Positions 13,997-22,160 are shown, counted from the stretch's first letter. The stretch is 30,622 bases of DNA from Oscillospiraceae bacterium (GCA_031267335.1 JAIRZH010000010.1:1-30622); one strand, 5' to 3'. The notes: generated from the sequence alone by a model not told the origin. A program made the numbers and translations.

Positions 13997-15628
13997 ATGA
14001 AAAAATTCAAACCGACAAAATTTATACTCCCAACCTCGCGTTATGATAAGGCAAGAGCCGATCACGCAGTAATGTTTATTGAGCAGTTAAGGCATACAAA
14101 AGGCAAGTGGGCGGGCGAGCCGTTTAAACTGATGCCGTGGCAGGAAGATATTATCAGGAATGTGTTTGGCGTAATCAAAGAGAATGGATATCGGCAATTT
14201 AACACAGCTTTCATAGAGATAAGCAAGAAAAATGGAAAGAGTGAACTCGCAGCAGCAGTTGCACTTTATCTTTTGTGTGCAGACGGTGAACAAAGAGCCG
14301 AAATTTACGGTTGTGCGGCCGACAGACAACAAGCAAGCATCGTGTTTAATGTTGCCGAGGACATTTGTAAATACTGCCCTGCGCTGGAAAGACGGGTTAA
14401 AATTTTGAAGTCGACCAAACGCATAATTTATTTGCCGACCAACAGTTTTTATCAGGTACTTTCGGCAGAAGCCTATACAAAACACGGATTCTCGAGCCAT
14501 GGGGTGCTTTTCGACGAGCTGCACGCCCAGCCAAATCGCAATCTGTTTGATGTCATGACCAAAGGCTCGGGTTACGCGCGAACTCAACCTCTGTACTTTT
14601 TGATAACAACTGCAGGAACGGACACACAAAGCATTTGCTATGAAATTCATCAAAAAGCAATGGATATTTTGGCAAACAAAAAGTACGATTCAACTTTCTA
14701 TCCTGTAGTTTACAGTACACCGACAGATGCCGATTGGACTAAACCAAAAATCTGGAAAAAAGCAAATCCGAGTCTTGGAATTACCATTGATATTGAAAAA
14801 ATCAGAGATGCTTGTGAGTCTGCCAAGCAAAACCCTGCCGAAGAAAACAGCTTTAGACGTCTGAGTTTAAATCAATGGGTCAAACAAAGTGTTCGCTGGA
14901 TGCCGATGCAAAAATGGGATGCTTGTGATTTTGCGGTCAACGAAAAAGCTCTCGAAGGAAGAATCTGTTATGGTGGTCTTGATTTATCATCGACTACCGA
15001 CATCACGGCGTTTGTTTTGGTATTTCCTCCGACTGCTAATTTGCCGCAGGCAAATCTAATGACCCGGACATACGAAGATGACAAATACAGCATTCTTCCC
15101 TACTTCTGGATTCCCGAAGAAAACATAGATTTGCGAGTCAAAAAAGACCACGTTCCGTACGATTTATGGCAAAAGCAGGGTTTTCTGAAAACAACAGAAG
15201 GCAATGTGGTTCATTACGGGTTCATTGAAAAGTTTATAGAAGAACTCGGAAAGAAGTACAACATCAGAGAAATCGCATTTGACAGATGGGGCGCAATTCA
15301 GATGACACAAAATCTTGAAAACCTTGGTTTTACTGTAGTTCCGTTCGGCCAAGGTTTTAAAGATATGAGTCCGCCGACAAAAGAACTTATGAAATTAGTA
15401 CTTGAAGAAAAAATTGCCCATGGCGGCCAACCCGTTCTACGCTGGATGATGGACAATATTTTCATTCGTACAGACCCTGCGGGAAACATAAAGCCCGATA
15501 AAGAAAAAAGTTCAGAAAAAATTGACGGCGCAGTTGCAATGATTATGGCTTTGGATAGGTCAATCAGACATCAAAACGCTGAGCCAATTACGTCAGTTTA
15601 TGATGAACGCGGGCTCTTAATAATTTAG
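13997..15628 (+). CDS. terL: Terminase large subunit
   Basis: A 543-aa ATPase-nuclease that packages DNA into the prohead. The ATPase domain has EISKKNGKSE (74-83; K81 binds phosphate) and Walker B VLFDELHA (D173-E174). The coupling segment YFLITTAGT follows. The RNase H-like nuclease begins with GGLDLSSTTD (D329), continues with FDRWGA, and has a late acidic D in KIDGAVAMIMALDR near the C-terminus. All expected residues are present, and the length fits HK97-type TerL. The start is the ATG at 13997 with CAGGTGA upstream; the GTG at 13988 lies inside that site. It stands far from the small subunit, separated by the methyltransferase and accessory genes. Confidence 0.95.
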   Translation: MKKFKPTKFILPTSRYDKARADHAVMFIEQLRHTKGKWAGEPFKLMPWQEDIIRNVFGVIKENGYRQFNTAFIEISKKNGKSELAAAVALYLLCADGEQRAEIYGCAADRQQASIVFNVAEDICKYCPALERRVKILKSTKRIIYLPTNSFYQVLSAEAYTKHGFSSHGVLFDELHAQPNRNLFDVMTKGSGYARTQPLYFLITTAGTDTQSICYEIHQKAMDILANKKYDSTFYPVVYSTPTDADWTKPKIWKKANPSLGITIDIEKIRDACESAKQNPAEENSFRRLSLNQWVKQSVRWMPMQKWDACDFAVNEKALEGRICYGGLDLSSTTDITAFVLVFPPTANLPQANLMTRTYEDDKYSILPYFWIPEENIDLRVKKDHVPYDLWQKQGFLKTTEGNVVHYGFIEKFIEELGKKYNIREIAFDRWGAIQMTQNLENLGFTVVPFGQGFKDMSPPTKELMKLVLEEKIAHGGQPVLRWMMDNIFIRTDPAGNIKPDKEKSSEKIDGAVAMIMALDRSIRHQNAEPITSVYDERGLLII

Positions 15629-15675
15629 GATTTTAATCTTAAATCTAATCAAAAACTCATAAAAGGAGCAAAAAT

Positions 15676-16989
15676 ATGAATATTTTTAATATTTTCAAAT
15701 CAATTTTTCATTCAAGAGCAAGCCCAAAAGTGCAAAACAGTGTTATCGGCAGTCCATTTTTTGGAGTTTTAAGTTCAAGTGGAAAAGCAGTAAACGAACG
15801 TTCAGCAATGCAGGTAACCTGTGTATACGCTTGTGTTCGAGTAATTGCCGAAACAATCGCAAGTTTGCCGCTTCAAGTGTATAAGCGTACTGAAATTGGT
15901 AAAGAAAAAGCTCTAAAACATCCACTTTATCGACTTTTGCATGACGAATCCAACCCTGAGATGACGTCATTTGTGTTAAGAGAAACACTTATGAGTCATC
16001 TTTTATTATGGGGCAACGCTTTTGCTCAGATTTTGCGAAACGGAAGAGGCGAAATTGTAGCACTGTATCCATTAATGCCAAATCAAATGCAAGTTGACAG
16101 AACTTCAAACGGGCAGATTTACTACATCTACACCAAAAATTTAGATGACAATCTGCACGGAAAAGCCAAGCAAAACGGCATTCAGTTTTACCTGAAACAG
16201 TCTGAAGTCTTACACATTCCGGGTTTAGGATTTGATGGTCTTATCGGTTATTCACCAATAACAATGGCACGAAATGCAATCGGCATGGCAATAGCTTGTG
16301 AGGAATTTGGCTCTAAATTCTTTTCAAACGGAGCGAATCCGGGCGGAGTTCTTGAATCACCAAACGTAATAAAAAATCCTGAGAGACTTCGTGAAAGCTG
16401 GAACTCTTTGTTTGGCGGAAGTGGAAATTCCCATAAGATCGCCATTTTAGAAGAGAATCTGAAATATCATCCAATCAGCATTTCACCGAGTGATTCTCAA
16501 TTTTTGGAAACGAGAAAGTTTCAAATTGCAGAAATTGCAAGAATTTTCAGAGTGCCTCCACATTTAATCGGAGATTTAGAACACGCCACATTTTCGAATA
16601 TCGAAAACCAAAGCATGGAGTACGTTAAATACACGCTTGATCCGTGGGTTGTAAGGCTGGAGCAATCGATGCAAAAGTCTTTGCTGAGCGAATCTGAAAA
16701 ATCTAATTATTTCATAAAATTCAATGTTGACGGGCTTTTGCGAGGCGATTATCAGAGCCGAATGAATGGCTATGCAACCGGAATTCAGAATGGGTTCTTG
16801 TCTGTAAATGATGTCAGAAGTCTTGAGAATTTGGATCTTATTTCCGAAGAAGAAGGCGGGTTTTTACATTTTCTCAACGGAAACATGACAAAACTCAAAA
16901 ATGCAGGTTCTTGGAATGCCAAGTATTCAGATCAAAATTTAAACTACGAAAATAAGAATTTATCAGAAAAGGAGAGTGATGAAAAATGA
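15676..16989 (+). CDS. Portal protein, HK97 family
   Basis: A 437-aa protein forming the dodecameric ring at the prohead vertex through which DNA enters and to which connectors attach. It shows family phrases in order: VTCVYACVRVIAETIASLPLQ near the N-terminus, LLWGNAFAQILRNGRGEIV, LHIPGLGFDGLIGYSPI, FGSKFFSNGANPGGVLE, then IARIFRVPPHLIGDLEHATFSNIE and the YTLDPWVVRLEQ helix. It starts at ATG with AAAGGAG. The length is usual for the family. The C-terminal 30 residues are Asn/Lys-rich. Its TGA overlaps the ATG of the maturation protease, indicating coupled translation in the head operon. Confidence 0.95.
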   Translation: MNIFNIFKSIFHSRASPKVQNSVIGSPFFGVLSSSGKAVNERSAMQVTCVYACVRVIAETIASLPLQVYKRTEIGKEKALKHPLYRLLHDESNPEMTSFVLRETLMSHLLLWGNAFAQILRNGRGEIVALYPLMPNQMQVDRTSNGQIYYIYTKNLDDNLHGKAKQNGIQFYLKQSEVLHIPGLGFDGLIGYSPITMARNAIGMAIACEEFGSKFFSNGANPGGVLESPNVIKNPERLRESWNSLFGGSGNSHKIAILEENLKYHPISISPSDSQFLETRKFQIAEIARIFRVPPHLIGDLEHATFSNIENQSMEYVKYTLDPWVVRLEQSMQKSLLSESEKSNYFIKFNVDGLLRGDYQSRMNGYATGIQNGFLSVNDVRSLENLDLISEEEGGFLHFLNGNMTKLKNAGSWNAKYSDQNLNYENKNLSEKESDEK

Positions 16990-17804
16990 GCAAAATCAAT
17001 AACAACCTGCCGCTATGTGGCAGAACGTTGCAACCACATAGCGGTTGTAAATTCTGGAATTTTTCAGAAAGCAAAAATGACGGTAAAGAAAGAATTCTGC
17101 GAATTGATGGAATCATCGCTGAAGAAAGCTTTCTTGATGATGATGTCACTCCGAAACAGTTTAAATCTGAACTCGAATCAGGCACAGGAGATATTACGGT
17201 TTGGATAAATTCTTGTGGAGGAGATGTTTTCTCAGCTTCGCAAATCTACAATATGTTAAGGGGTTACAAAGGAAAAGTAATCGTCAAAATTGACGGAATC
17301 GCTGCTTCGGCAGCCTCACTTATTGCAATGAGTGGCGATGAAATTTTAATGTCGCCCGTTTCACTTATGATGATTCATAACCCAAGTACGCTTGCATTTG
17401 GAGAAAAAACTGATATGCAAAAGGCAATTTCAATGCTAGATGAGACAAAAGAAGCAATCATCAATGCATATCAGGAAAGAACAAAACTTTCTCGTAAGAA
17501 AATTGCCGATTTGATGAGTGAGGAAACATGGCTAAACGCCAGAAAAGCTGTCGAACTAGGCTTTGCAGACAAAATTATGTACGATTACGAGAACATCTGG
17601 GAAGATAAGGCTTCAGATATGATTTTTTGCCGAGCGGCTTTTGCAAATAAAGTTTTAGAAAAATTAAAAACCGAAGAGGAACTGAAACGAAAAGAAGAAA
17701 AATGGGATGAGGATGAGAAGGAAAAAGAACAAAAATCCAAAGATTCACAGATAAAATCAAGCATCGAGCCGCTGTATAAGCGGCTTAATTTATTGTCGCG
17801 ATAA
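16986..17804 (+). CDS. Head maturation protease, ClpP-like
   Basis: A 272-aa serine protease that trims the capsid protein's scaffold arm. The ClpP-fold catalytic triad is visible: S108 in GIAASAAS, H131 in MMIHNPS and D195 in LGFADKIM; the oxyanion-loop SCGGDVFSA (76-84) is also present. The C-terminal 40 residues are strongly charged (Lys/Glu) and probably coiled. The first 21 residues, before KFWNF, look like an addition: family members usually begin near KFWNF, and the extra codons coincide with a palindromic sequence at 17002-17048. The ATG overlaps the portal stop and AGGAGAGTGATG precedes it, so the extension is probably translated. Confidence 0.93.
   Translation: MSKINNNLPLCGRTLQPHSGCKFWNFSESKNDGKERILRIDGIIAEESFLDDDVTPKQFKSELESGTGDITVWINSCGGDVFSASQIYNMLRGYKGKVIVKIDGIAASAASLIAMSGDEILMSPVSLMMIHNPSTLAFGEKTDMQKAISMLDETKEAIINAYQERTKLSRKKIADLMSEETWLNARKAVELGFADKIMYDYENIWEDKASDMIFCRAAFANKVLEKLKTEEELKRKEEKWDEDEKEKEQKSKDSQIKSSIEPLYKRLNLLSR
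17002..17048 (+). repeat. Palindromic element at the 5' end of the protease gene
   Basis: CCGCTATGTGG (17010-17020) and CCACATAGCGG (17034-17044) are perfect inverted copies with a 13-base loop. Pairing continues outward as ACAACC (17002-17007) with GGTTGT (17043-17048) if the four bases TGCC on the left are looped out. It is fully inside the reading frame, near the start codon. Confidence 0.75.
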
Positions 17805-17914
17805 AAACCACGACAAGAAATAAATTATTAAAATTTTAGGTTCGGTTTAATTAAAATAAATTAAATTAAATCAAATTTAACTAAATTAAATTAATTTTTT
17901 GGAGGAAATTTATT

Positions 17915-19123
17915 ATGAACACTAGTTTAGATTTGCGCGAGAAGCGCACAAAAATATGGGATAACGCAAAAGATTTTTTAGATAGCAAACGAGGCAAAGA
18001 CGGCCTAATTTCTGAAGAAGACAGCAAAACTTATGAAAAAATGGAGCAAGAAGTTTTAAATCTCGGCAAAGAAATTGATAGGCTTGAAAAGCAGACAGCA
18101 ATTGATTTAGAACTTTCGAAAGTAACAAGCAAACCGATTCTAAATTCACCTAAATTCCTGGAGATAAGCAAAGGAGAAATAAATAGAGAAAAAATAGGCA
18201 GGGCAAGCGATGAATACAAAGCTGATTTTGGCAGGCTTTTAAGATGTAAGCCATTAATTCACAATGCGATGAGTGAAGGTGTAGACACAGACGGAGGTTT
18301 TTTGGTTCCGACTGAGATGGAAAAGCAAATTGTCACAGATTTGGCTGAATACAACGTAATCAGAAGTTTGGCAAAGACGATAAATACAAGCTCGGAGAGA
18401 AAAATTCCTGTCGCAGCAACGCATTCAACTGCAACTTGGACGGCTGAAAATGCAGCAATTACGGAATCTGATCCGACATTTAGCCAAATCATGATAGATG
18501 CCTTTAAACTTACCGATTTAGTCAAAGTTTCGATCGAGCTTTTGCAGGACAGTGCCTTCGATTTAGAAACTTACCTTTCAAATGAATTTGCAAGAGCATT
18601 TGGTGTTGCCGAAGAAGAGTCTTTCTGCGTTGGAACAGGAACAGGTCAACCAACGGGAATTTTCACAGACAATGGCGGAAGCATAGGTGTTACTGCAAAC
18701 AGCCCAACTGCGATTACGGTCGACAACCTTATCGACTTGGTCTATTCGCTTAAATCGCCATATCGTGGAAACTCTTGTTTCATCATGAAAGACATTACGG
18801 TTTCTGCAATCAGGAAGCTCAAGGATGGAAACGGAGCTTACTTGTGGCAGCCTTCGTCTCAGGCAGGCCAGCCTGATAGATTACTTGGCTATCCTTTATA
18901 TACATCGCCATATGTTCCCGCACTTGCGGCAAATGCTTACACAGTGGCATTCGGAGACATGACAAATTTTTGGATCGCAGACCGGATGGGAAGAACGATT
19001 GCCAGATTAAATGAGCTTTATGCAGGGAACGGACAAGTCGGATTCATTGCAACCGAAAGAGTCGACGGCAAGGTCGTTATGAATGAAGGAATAAAACTTC
19101 TAAAAATGGCAGCGGGGTCATGA
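17915..19123 (+). CDS. Major capsid protein, HK97 gp5 family
   Basis: A 402-aa precursor of the icosahedral shell. Residues about 5-70 are a Lys/Glu-rich coiled coil that acts as the built-in scaffold (delta domain) and is removed by the protease upstream. The mature part shows family phrases: SEGVDTDGGFLVPTEMEKQI, VAATHSTATWTAENAAI, DLVKVSIELLQDSAFDLETY, CVGTGTGQPTGIF and the C-terminal FGDMTNFWIADRMGRTI. It starts at ATG behind TTTGGAGG after an AT-rich, AAATT-repeat leader of about 110 bases with no clear promoter, which may raise expression. The end overlaps a dispensable ATG of the next frame. Confidence 0.95.
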   Translation: MNTSLDLREKRTKIWDNAKDFLDSKRGKDGLISEEDSKTYEKMEQEVLNLGKEIDRLEKQTAIDLELSKVTSKPILNSPKFLEISKGEINREKIGRASDEYKADFGRLLRCKPLIHNAMSEGVDTDGGFLVPTEMEKQIVTDLAEYNVIRSLAKTINTSSERKIPVAATHSTATWTAENAAITESDPTFSQIMIDAFKLTDLVKVSIELLQDSAFDLETYLSNEFARAFGVAEEESFCVGTGTGQPTGIFTDNGGSIGVTANSPTAITVDNLIDLVYSLKSPYRGNSCFIMKDITVSAIRKLKDGNGAYLWQPSSQAGQPDRLLGYPLYTSPYVPALAANAYTVAFGDMTNFWIADRMGRTIARLNELYAGNGQVGFIATERVDGKVVMNEGIKLLKMAAGS

Positions 19124-19146
19124 CGAATCCAAAAAGGAGGCCAGCT

Positions 19147-19458
19147 ATGACAGATTTATTATCAAAAGTAAAAGCGAACTTGATTATTGACTTTGATAAC
19201 GATGATGAGCTTTTGCAAAATTACATTAACGCGGCTATTTCTTATGCTGAAAGTTATCAGAAAAGACCTGAAAATTGCTACATCGAAAACCTGATGACAC
19301 CGACAACCGAGCAAGCAGTAATCCTGCTTGCTTCTCACTTTTATGAATCGAGAGATGGCTCGACAGGGGGGATTTTCGCAGATAACGTTCAGGCGGGACA
19401 GCAAATTTGGAACACAGTAAATACATTGTTAAGGTTAGACAAAAATTGGTCTATTTAA
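19147..19458 (+). CDS. Head-tail connector (DNA packaging protein, gp6-like)
   Basis: A 103-aa adaptor that binds below the portal. It is all helical and begins MTDLLSKVKANLIIDFDNDDELLQNYINAAISYAESYQ, typical of phage gp6-like connectors, with EQAVILLASHFYESRD in the middle. An in-frame ATG at 19120 overlaps the capsid stop, but AAAGGAGG at 19133-19140 sits 6 bases before the ATG at 19147, which decides the start. The next gene follows after a short gap. Assignment is from pattern, length and position. Confidence 0.88.
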   Translation: MTDLLSKVKANLIIDFDNDDELLQNYINAAISYAESYQKRPENCYIENLMTPTTEQAVILLASHFYESRDGSTGGIFADNVQAGQQIWNTVNTLLRLDKNWSI

Positions 19459-19471
19459 GTGAGGCTAAATT

Positions 19472-19810
19472 ATGGGTTTAGGAAAAATGACAGGATTTGC
19501 AGAAATTATTCTGCCGGTAATTGTCAAAGATTCAAATGGCTTTGTGACTGAAAATGATGAGATTTTGGCTTCAATACGGGTCTATAAAGAATTCAGACAC
19601 GGTTCAGTAAGGTGGGCAAATTTAGCTTCATTTTCAACTGCAAGCGTGCTTTTCAGATTCAGAAAAATTCCTGATTTGGAGATTACGACCAAACATATAA
19701 TTGTCTGTGAAACAGGAAGATACAGGGTTTTATCTGTTGAAGATATCAAAAATCGAAAGATGTATCTGGAAGTTTTGGCAGAAGAAGTAAAGCCGAGCGG
19801 TGAAGTATAG
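19472..19810 (+). CDS. Head closure/head-tail adaptor protein (SPP1 gp16-like)
   Basis: A 112-aa mostly beta protein that seals the filled head and docks the tail. It shows the family outline: an N-terminal strand pair, IRVYKEFRHGSVRWANLASFSTASVLFRFR in the centre, then LEITTKHIIVCETGRYRVLSVEDIKNRKMYLEVLAEEV, the usual closing strands. It starts at ATG with GTGAGG upstream. The stop TAG is directly followed by GTGGCAAAG, which mimics the start of the gp10-like gene 146 bases later and suggests that gene once began here. Confidence 0.87.
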   Translation: MGLGKMTGFAEIILPVIVKDSNGFVTENDEILASIRVYKEFRHGSVRWANLASFSTASVLFRFRKIPDLEITTKHIIVCETGRYRVLSVEDIKNRKMYLEVLAEEVKPSGEV

Positions 19811-19955
19811 TGGCAAAGTATAGCTGTTTCAATTGGAAACAAGCTATGACCACTTTCTAGATTTAGCCAATTTAACTCTTAGTATGCCTGGCACACAGCC
19901 AGTTATGGGCTGAATTAGCTGTATTTTGAAGTTTTGTGTGAGGAGGTAAAACCAA
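19811..19955 (+). other. Structured intergenic insert before the gp10-like gene
   Basis: This 145-base stretch interrupts an otherwise tight operon. It contains a hairpin at 19821-19846 (TAGCTGTTTC against GAAACaAGCTA, one bulged A) and a second at 19896-19912 (CAGCC against GGCTG). A GTG at 19809 opens a 16-codon frame beginning MAK, like the real gene downstream (MAKCEV), and stops at TAG. The ribosome site GAGGAGG at its end serves the next gene. Confidence 0.5.
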
Positions 19956-20456
19956 GTGGCGAAATGCGAAGTAAAGTTGCCTGATGAAGTCTATGAAAAG
20001 TTAGCAAAATTAGGTGATAAGACTGACAAAATTACAAGAGAAATATTAGAAGCTGGCGCAAAACCTGTTTTGGCGACGGTTAAATCAAATTTAAGGTCAG
20101 TCATAGGCCGTGCGATTAAAACAAAATCTCGTTCGACTGGTGAACTTTTAAATTCTGTTGGAATTAGTCCTGTAAGTATAGACAAACAGGGTATTTCGAA
20201 CATCAAAATTGGTTTTGCCGAACCTCGAAAGCAGCAGTACAAGCCAAAAAACTGGCATTATAGCAAGCGAACGAAAGGTCTGGTTGCCGACAGAGGTTAT
20301 TACACATCAACAAATGCCCTTATTGCGGGAGTTTTGGAATATGGAAGACACGGTCAGCCCGCAAAACCCTTTATGAAACCTGCTAAAAATTCTTCAAAAG
20401 GAGCGTGCGTTAAAGCAATGGAAGAAAAATTCAATGAAGAGGTGAGCAAATTGTGA
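19956..20456 (+). CDS. HK97 gp10-like tail completion protein
   Basis: A 166-aa protein at the head-tail junction. It begins with a GTG and a charged helix (LPDEVYEKLAKLGDKTDKITREILEAGAKPVLATVKSNL) and has the family's late segment ALIAGVLEYGRHGQPAKPFMKPA, ending in a Lys-rich helix. GAGGAGG lies 8-9 bases upstream. Its end overlaps the next GTG (TTGTGA), so translation is coupled. The unusual 145-base leader suggests its original start, overlapping the previous gene, was disrupted. Confidence 0.88.
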   Translation: MAKCEVKLPDEVYEKLAKLGDKTDKITREILEAGAKPVLATVKSNLRSVIGRAIKTKSRSTGELLNSVGISPVSIDKQGISNIKIGFAEPRKQQYKPKNWHYSKRTKGLVADRGYYTSTNALIAGVLEYGRHGQPAKPFMKPAKNSSKGACVKAMEEKFNEEVSKL

Positions 20457-20794
20457 CGATTTTGGAAGAGCTGAATCAAATTTTAAAAGATCTGCAAATT
20501 CCAGTTGAAACAGGATATTTTGACAGCCAAGCTCCTGACCAATATTCGGTTTTGACGCCAATGAGCGACGATTTTCAGCTTTTTGCTGATGACTTGCCGC
20601 AGCAAGATGTAAAAAATGTCAGAATTTCAATTTTTACGAAAAACAATTATTTAGATCTAAAAAGACAGCTTGAAATCTTGCTTTTGAAAGCAAATTTCAC
20701 AATAACTCAGCGTTATTACGTTGAGTTCGAACCCGAAACAAAATATCACCATTATTCAGTGGATGTTTCAAAAAATTTTAATTTGGAGGAATAG
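20453..20794 (+). CDS. Tail terminator-like protein
   Basis: A 113-aa protein starting with GTG after GAGGTGAG, overlapping the preceding gene by 4 bases. It starts with a helix (ILEELNQILKDLQIPVETGYF), then has short strands including YSVLTPMSDDFQLFADD and NVRISIFTKNNYLDLKRQLEILLLKANF, followed by RYYVEFEPETKYHHYSVDV. This layout, length and its place just before the major tail protein match siphovirus tail terminators (DUF3168/gpU-like), which cap the tail tube. Sequence motifs in this family are weak, so the role rests mainly on gene order. Confidence 0.8.
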   Translation: MTILEELNQILKDLQIPVETGYFDSQAPDQYSVLTPMSDDFQLFADDLPQQDVKNVRISIFTKNNYLDLKRQLEILLLKANFTITQRYYVEFEPETKYHHYSVDVSKNFNLEE

Positions 20795-20858
20795 CCAATG
20801 TACAATTAAGGGTTATTTATCCAAAACCTTATATTAAATTTACGGAGGAATAAAAACT

Positions 20859-21461
20859 ATGGCAACAATTGGATTATCAGATCTTTATTATTCAGAAATT
20901 ACAGAAAACACATCAGGAGTCGAAACTTACGGAACGCCCGTAAAACTTGCAAAAGCAATGAAAGCAGACTTATCGGTTGAGCTTGCGGAGGCCGTACTTT
21001 TTGCAGATGACGCGGCCTCGGAAGTTGTCAAAACATTCAAAAGTGGGACTTTATCGCTTGGCGTTGACGACATTGGCAAAGACTCGGCGATGGCTCTTCT
21101 TGGAGTTAGAGTTGACGCAAACGGAGTAATTGTTTCTTCAAGCGAAGATACATCTACGCCTGTGGCAATCGGATTTAGGGCAAGAAAATCAAACGGAAAG
21201 TACAGATATTTCTGGATTTATCGCGTTGTATTTGGCGTTCCGTCGGCAAACTTGGAAACAAAAGGCGATTCGATAAATTTCCAAGCTCCAACAATTGAAG
21301 GAACGGTTACGGTTAGAAATAAACTTGATTGGCAGAATAAACATCCGTGGAAAGCCGAGGTCACCGAAGGTGATACCGGAGTTTCGCCAAGCGTTATCAC
21401 AAATTGGTTTACGGAAGTTTATGAGCCGGAGGGAACGCCTGAAAACGGAGGCTTAGAATAA
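20859..21461 (+). CDS. Major tail protein, phi13-like family
   Basis: A 200-aa tube protein. It begins MATIGLSDLYYSEITEN and continues with PVKLAKAMKADLSVELAEAVLFADDAASEVVK, GTLSLGVDDIGKDSAMALLG and FGVPSANLETKGDSINFQAPTIEGTV, all typical of the phi13-type major tail protein of Bacillota phages. It ends VSPSVITNWFTEVYEPEG. There is no added Ig-like domain. It starts at ATG after CGGAGGAATAAAA. The last 70 bases include an 18-base sequence that is repeated in the small frame that follows, and its stop overlaps that frame's ATG. Confidence 0.92.
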   Translation: MATIGLSDLYYSEITENTSGVETYGTPVKLAKAMKADLSVELAEAVLFADDAASEVVKTFKSGTLSLGVDDIGKDSAMALLGVRVDANGVIVSSSEDTSTPVAIGFRARKSNGKYRYFWIYRVVFGVPSANLETKGDSINFQAPTIEGTVTVRNKLDWQNKHPWKAEVTEGDTGVSPSVITNWFTEVYEPEGTPENGGLE

Positions 21462-21583
21462 TGATTTATATAGAAAGCGTTATCACAAATTGGCCTAAAG
21501 AAGTTTTTGGATCGTCGGGAGAAGAGATATCCATCAGAAGAATAGGCACATGCAAAGAAACACATTCGGCGGGAGGTAATTAG
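21461..21583 (+). CDS. 40-aa frame repeating the end of the major tail protein
   Basis: The frame starts at an ATG overlapping the tail protein's TAA, with GGAGG 10 bases upstream. It encodes MIYIESVITNWPKEVFGSSG, echoing SVITNWFTEVYEPEG of the preceding gene; the rest (a Cys, an ISIRRIG stretch) has no match I know. It ends 2 bases before the chaperone gene's start. It may be expressed, but it more probably arose from a partial tandem duplication and is filling the gap for coupled translation. Confidence 0.5.
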   Translation: MIYIESVITNWPKEVFGSSGEEISIRRIGTCKETHSAGGN

Positions 21584-21585
21584 AA

Positions 21586-21972
21586 GTGATTGATACCGAT
21601 AGAATGACTGAGATCAAGATCGGCGGAGAAAAATTTTCTTTGATTTTAACAACAAGAGCCGTCAAGGAAATCGCCGCAAAATACGGTTCACTTGAAGTTA
21701 TCGGTGAAAAAATGTCAAATTCCAAAGACATTGCCTCAACTTTTTCAGAACTGATTTGGCTCATCGTTTTGCTTGCAAATCAGGCGATTCTCATCCACAA
21801 CTACAAAAATCCAAATGAAAAGAAAGAGCTTCTGACAGAGGAATTTGTGGAATTGATGACGACTCCACAGGATATCGTAAAAATAAATTCCGTTCTTGCA
21901 AAAACTTTAACGATTGGCACAAAGCGTAATGTTTTAGGCGAAGAATCAACAAAAAACGTCAAGACCGAGTAG
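21586..21972 (+). CDS. Tail assembly chaperone, short form (G)
   Basis: A 128-aa protein starting at GTG with GGGAGG upstream. It begins MTEIKIGGEKFSLILTTRAVKEIAAKYGSLEVIGEKM in the family manner, then a helical part with ELIWLIVLLANQAILIHNYKN and a Lys/Glu linker. Gene order (between major tail protein and tape measure) and the A AAA AAC slip site near its end identify it as the equivalent of lambda gpG. It coats the tape measure protein and recruits tail tube subunits. Most ribosomes stop at the TAG at 21970-21972; some shift back one base and make the longer form. Confidence 0.9.
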   Translation: MIDTDRMTEIKIGGEKFSLILTTRAVKEIAAKYGSLEVIGEKMSNSKDIASTFSELIWLIVLLANQAILIHNYKNPNEKKELLTEEFVELMTTPQDIVKINSVLAKTLTIGTKRNVLGEESTKNVKTE

Positions 21973-21995
21973 AAAACAAAGAATTTTTTACTCGG
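21951..21995 (+). promoter_or_regulatory. Programmed -1 ribosomal frameshift site with stem-loop
   Basis: The heptamer A AAA AAC (21951-21957) lies in phase with the chaperone frame (ACA AAA AAC), the classic X XXY YYZ form. Seven bases later CCGAGTA (21965-21971) pairs with TACTCGG (21989-21995), enclosing the short form's stop. A -1 shift at this point joins the two tail-chaperone frames. Confidence 0.88.
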
Positions 21996-22160
21996 CTTCT
22001 CTATTTCGGAATGGTTCATCTTCATTTAAGCGAAGATGAACTTTTTCTTATGCCAATTGGCAAAATGCTGGACTTAATCGAGTGCCACAAACAATATTTA
22101 GGAATTTCAAAACCAAGAAAAGAGATTTTTATTGATGATGTGATTCCTGAGATTTGTTAA
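21957..22160 (+). CDS. Tail assembly chaperone, frameshift extension (T)
   Basis: There is no start codon or ribosome site of its own. After a -1 shift at AAA AAC the next codons are CGT CAA GAC, and the frame runs 67 residues to TAA at 22158-22160. The peptide reads FFTRLLYFGMVHLHLSEDEL, then FLMPIGKMLDLIECHKQYL and a closing acidic segment, which matches the T part of G/GT pairs in phi13-like phages. The full GT product would be 191 residues (124 from the first frame plus 67). The T domain contacts the tail tube protein during assembly. Confidence 0.87.
   Translation, partial: RQDRVENKEFFTRLLYFGMVHLHLSEDELFLMPIGKMLDLIECHKQYLGISKPRKEIFIDDVIPEIC

Noticed and set aside
14087..14653. 188-codon minus-strand frame
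   Set aside because: It is antisense to the ATPase domain of the large terminase and shows no family motif.
17820..17900. AAATT-type tandem repeats before the capsid gene
   Set aside because: These are simple-sequence AT repeats without a clear promoter or hairpin, probably only a leader spacer.
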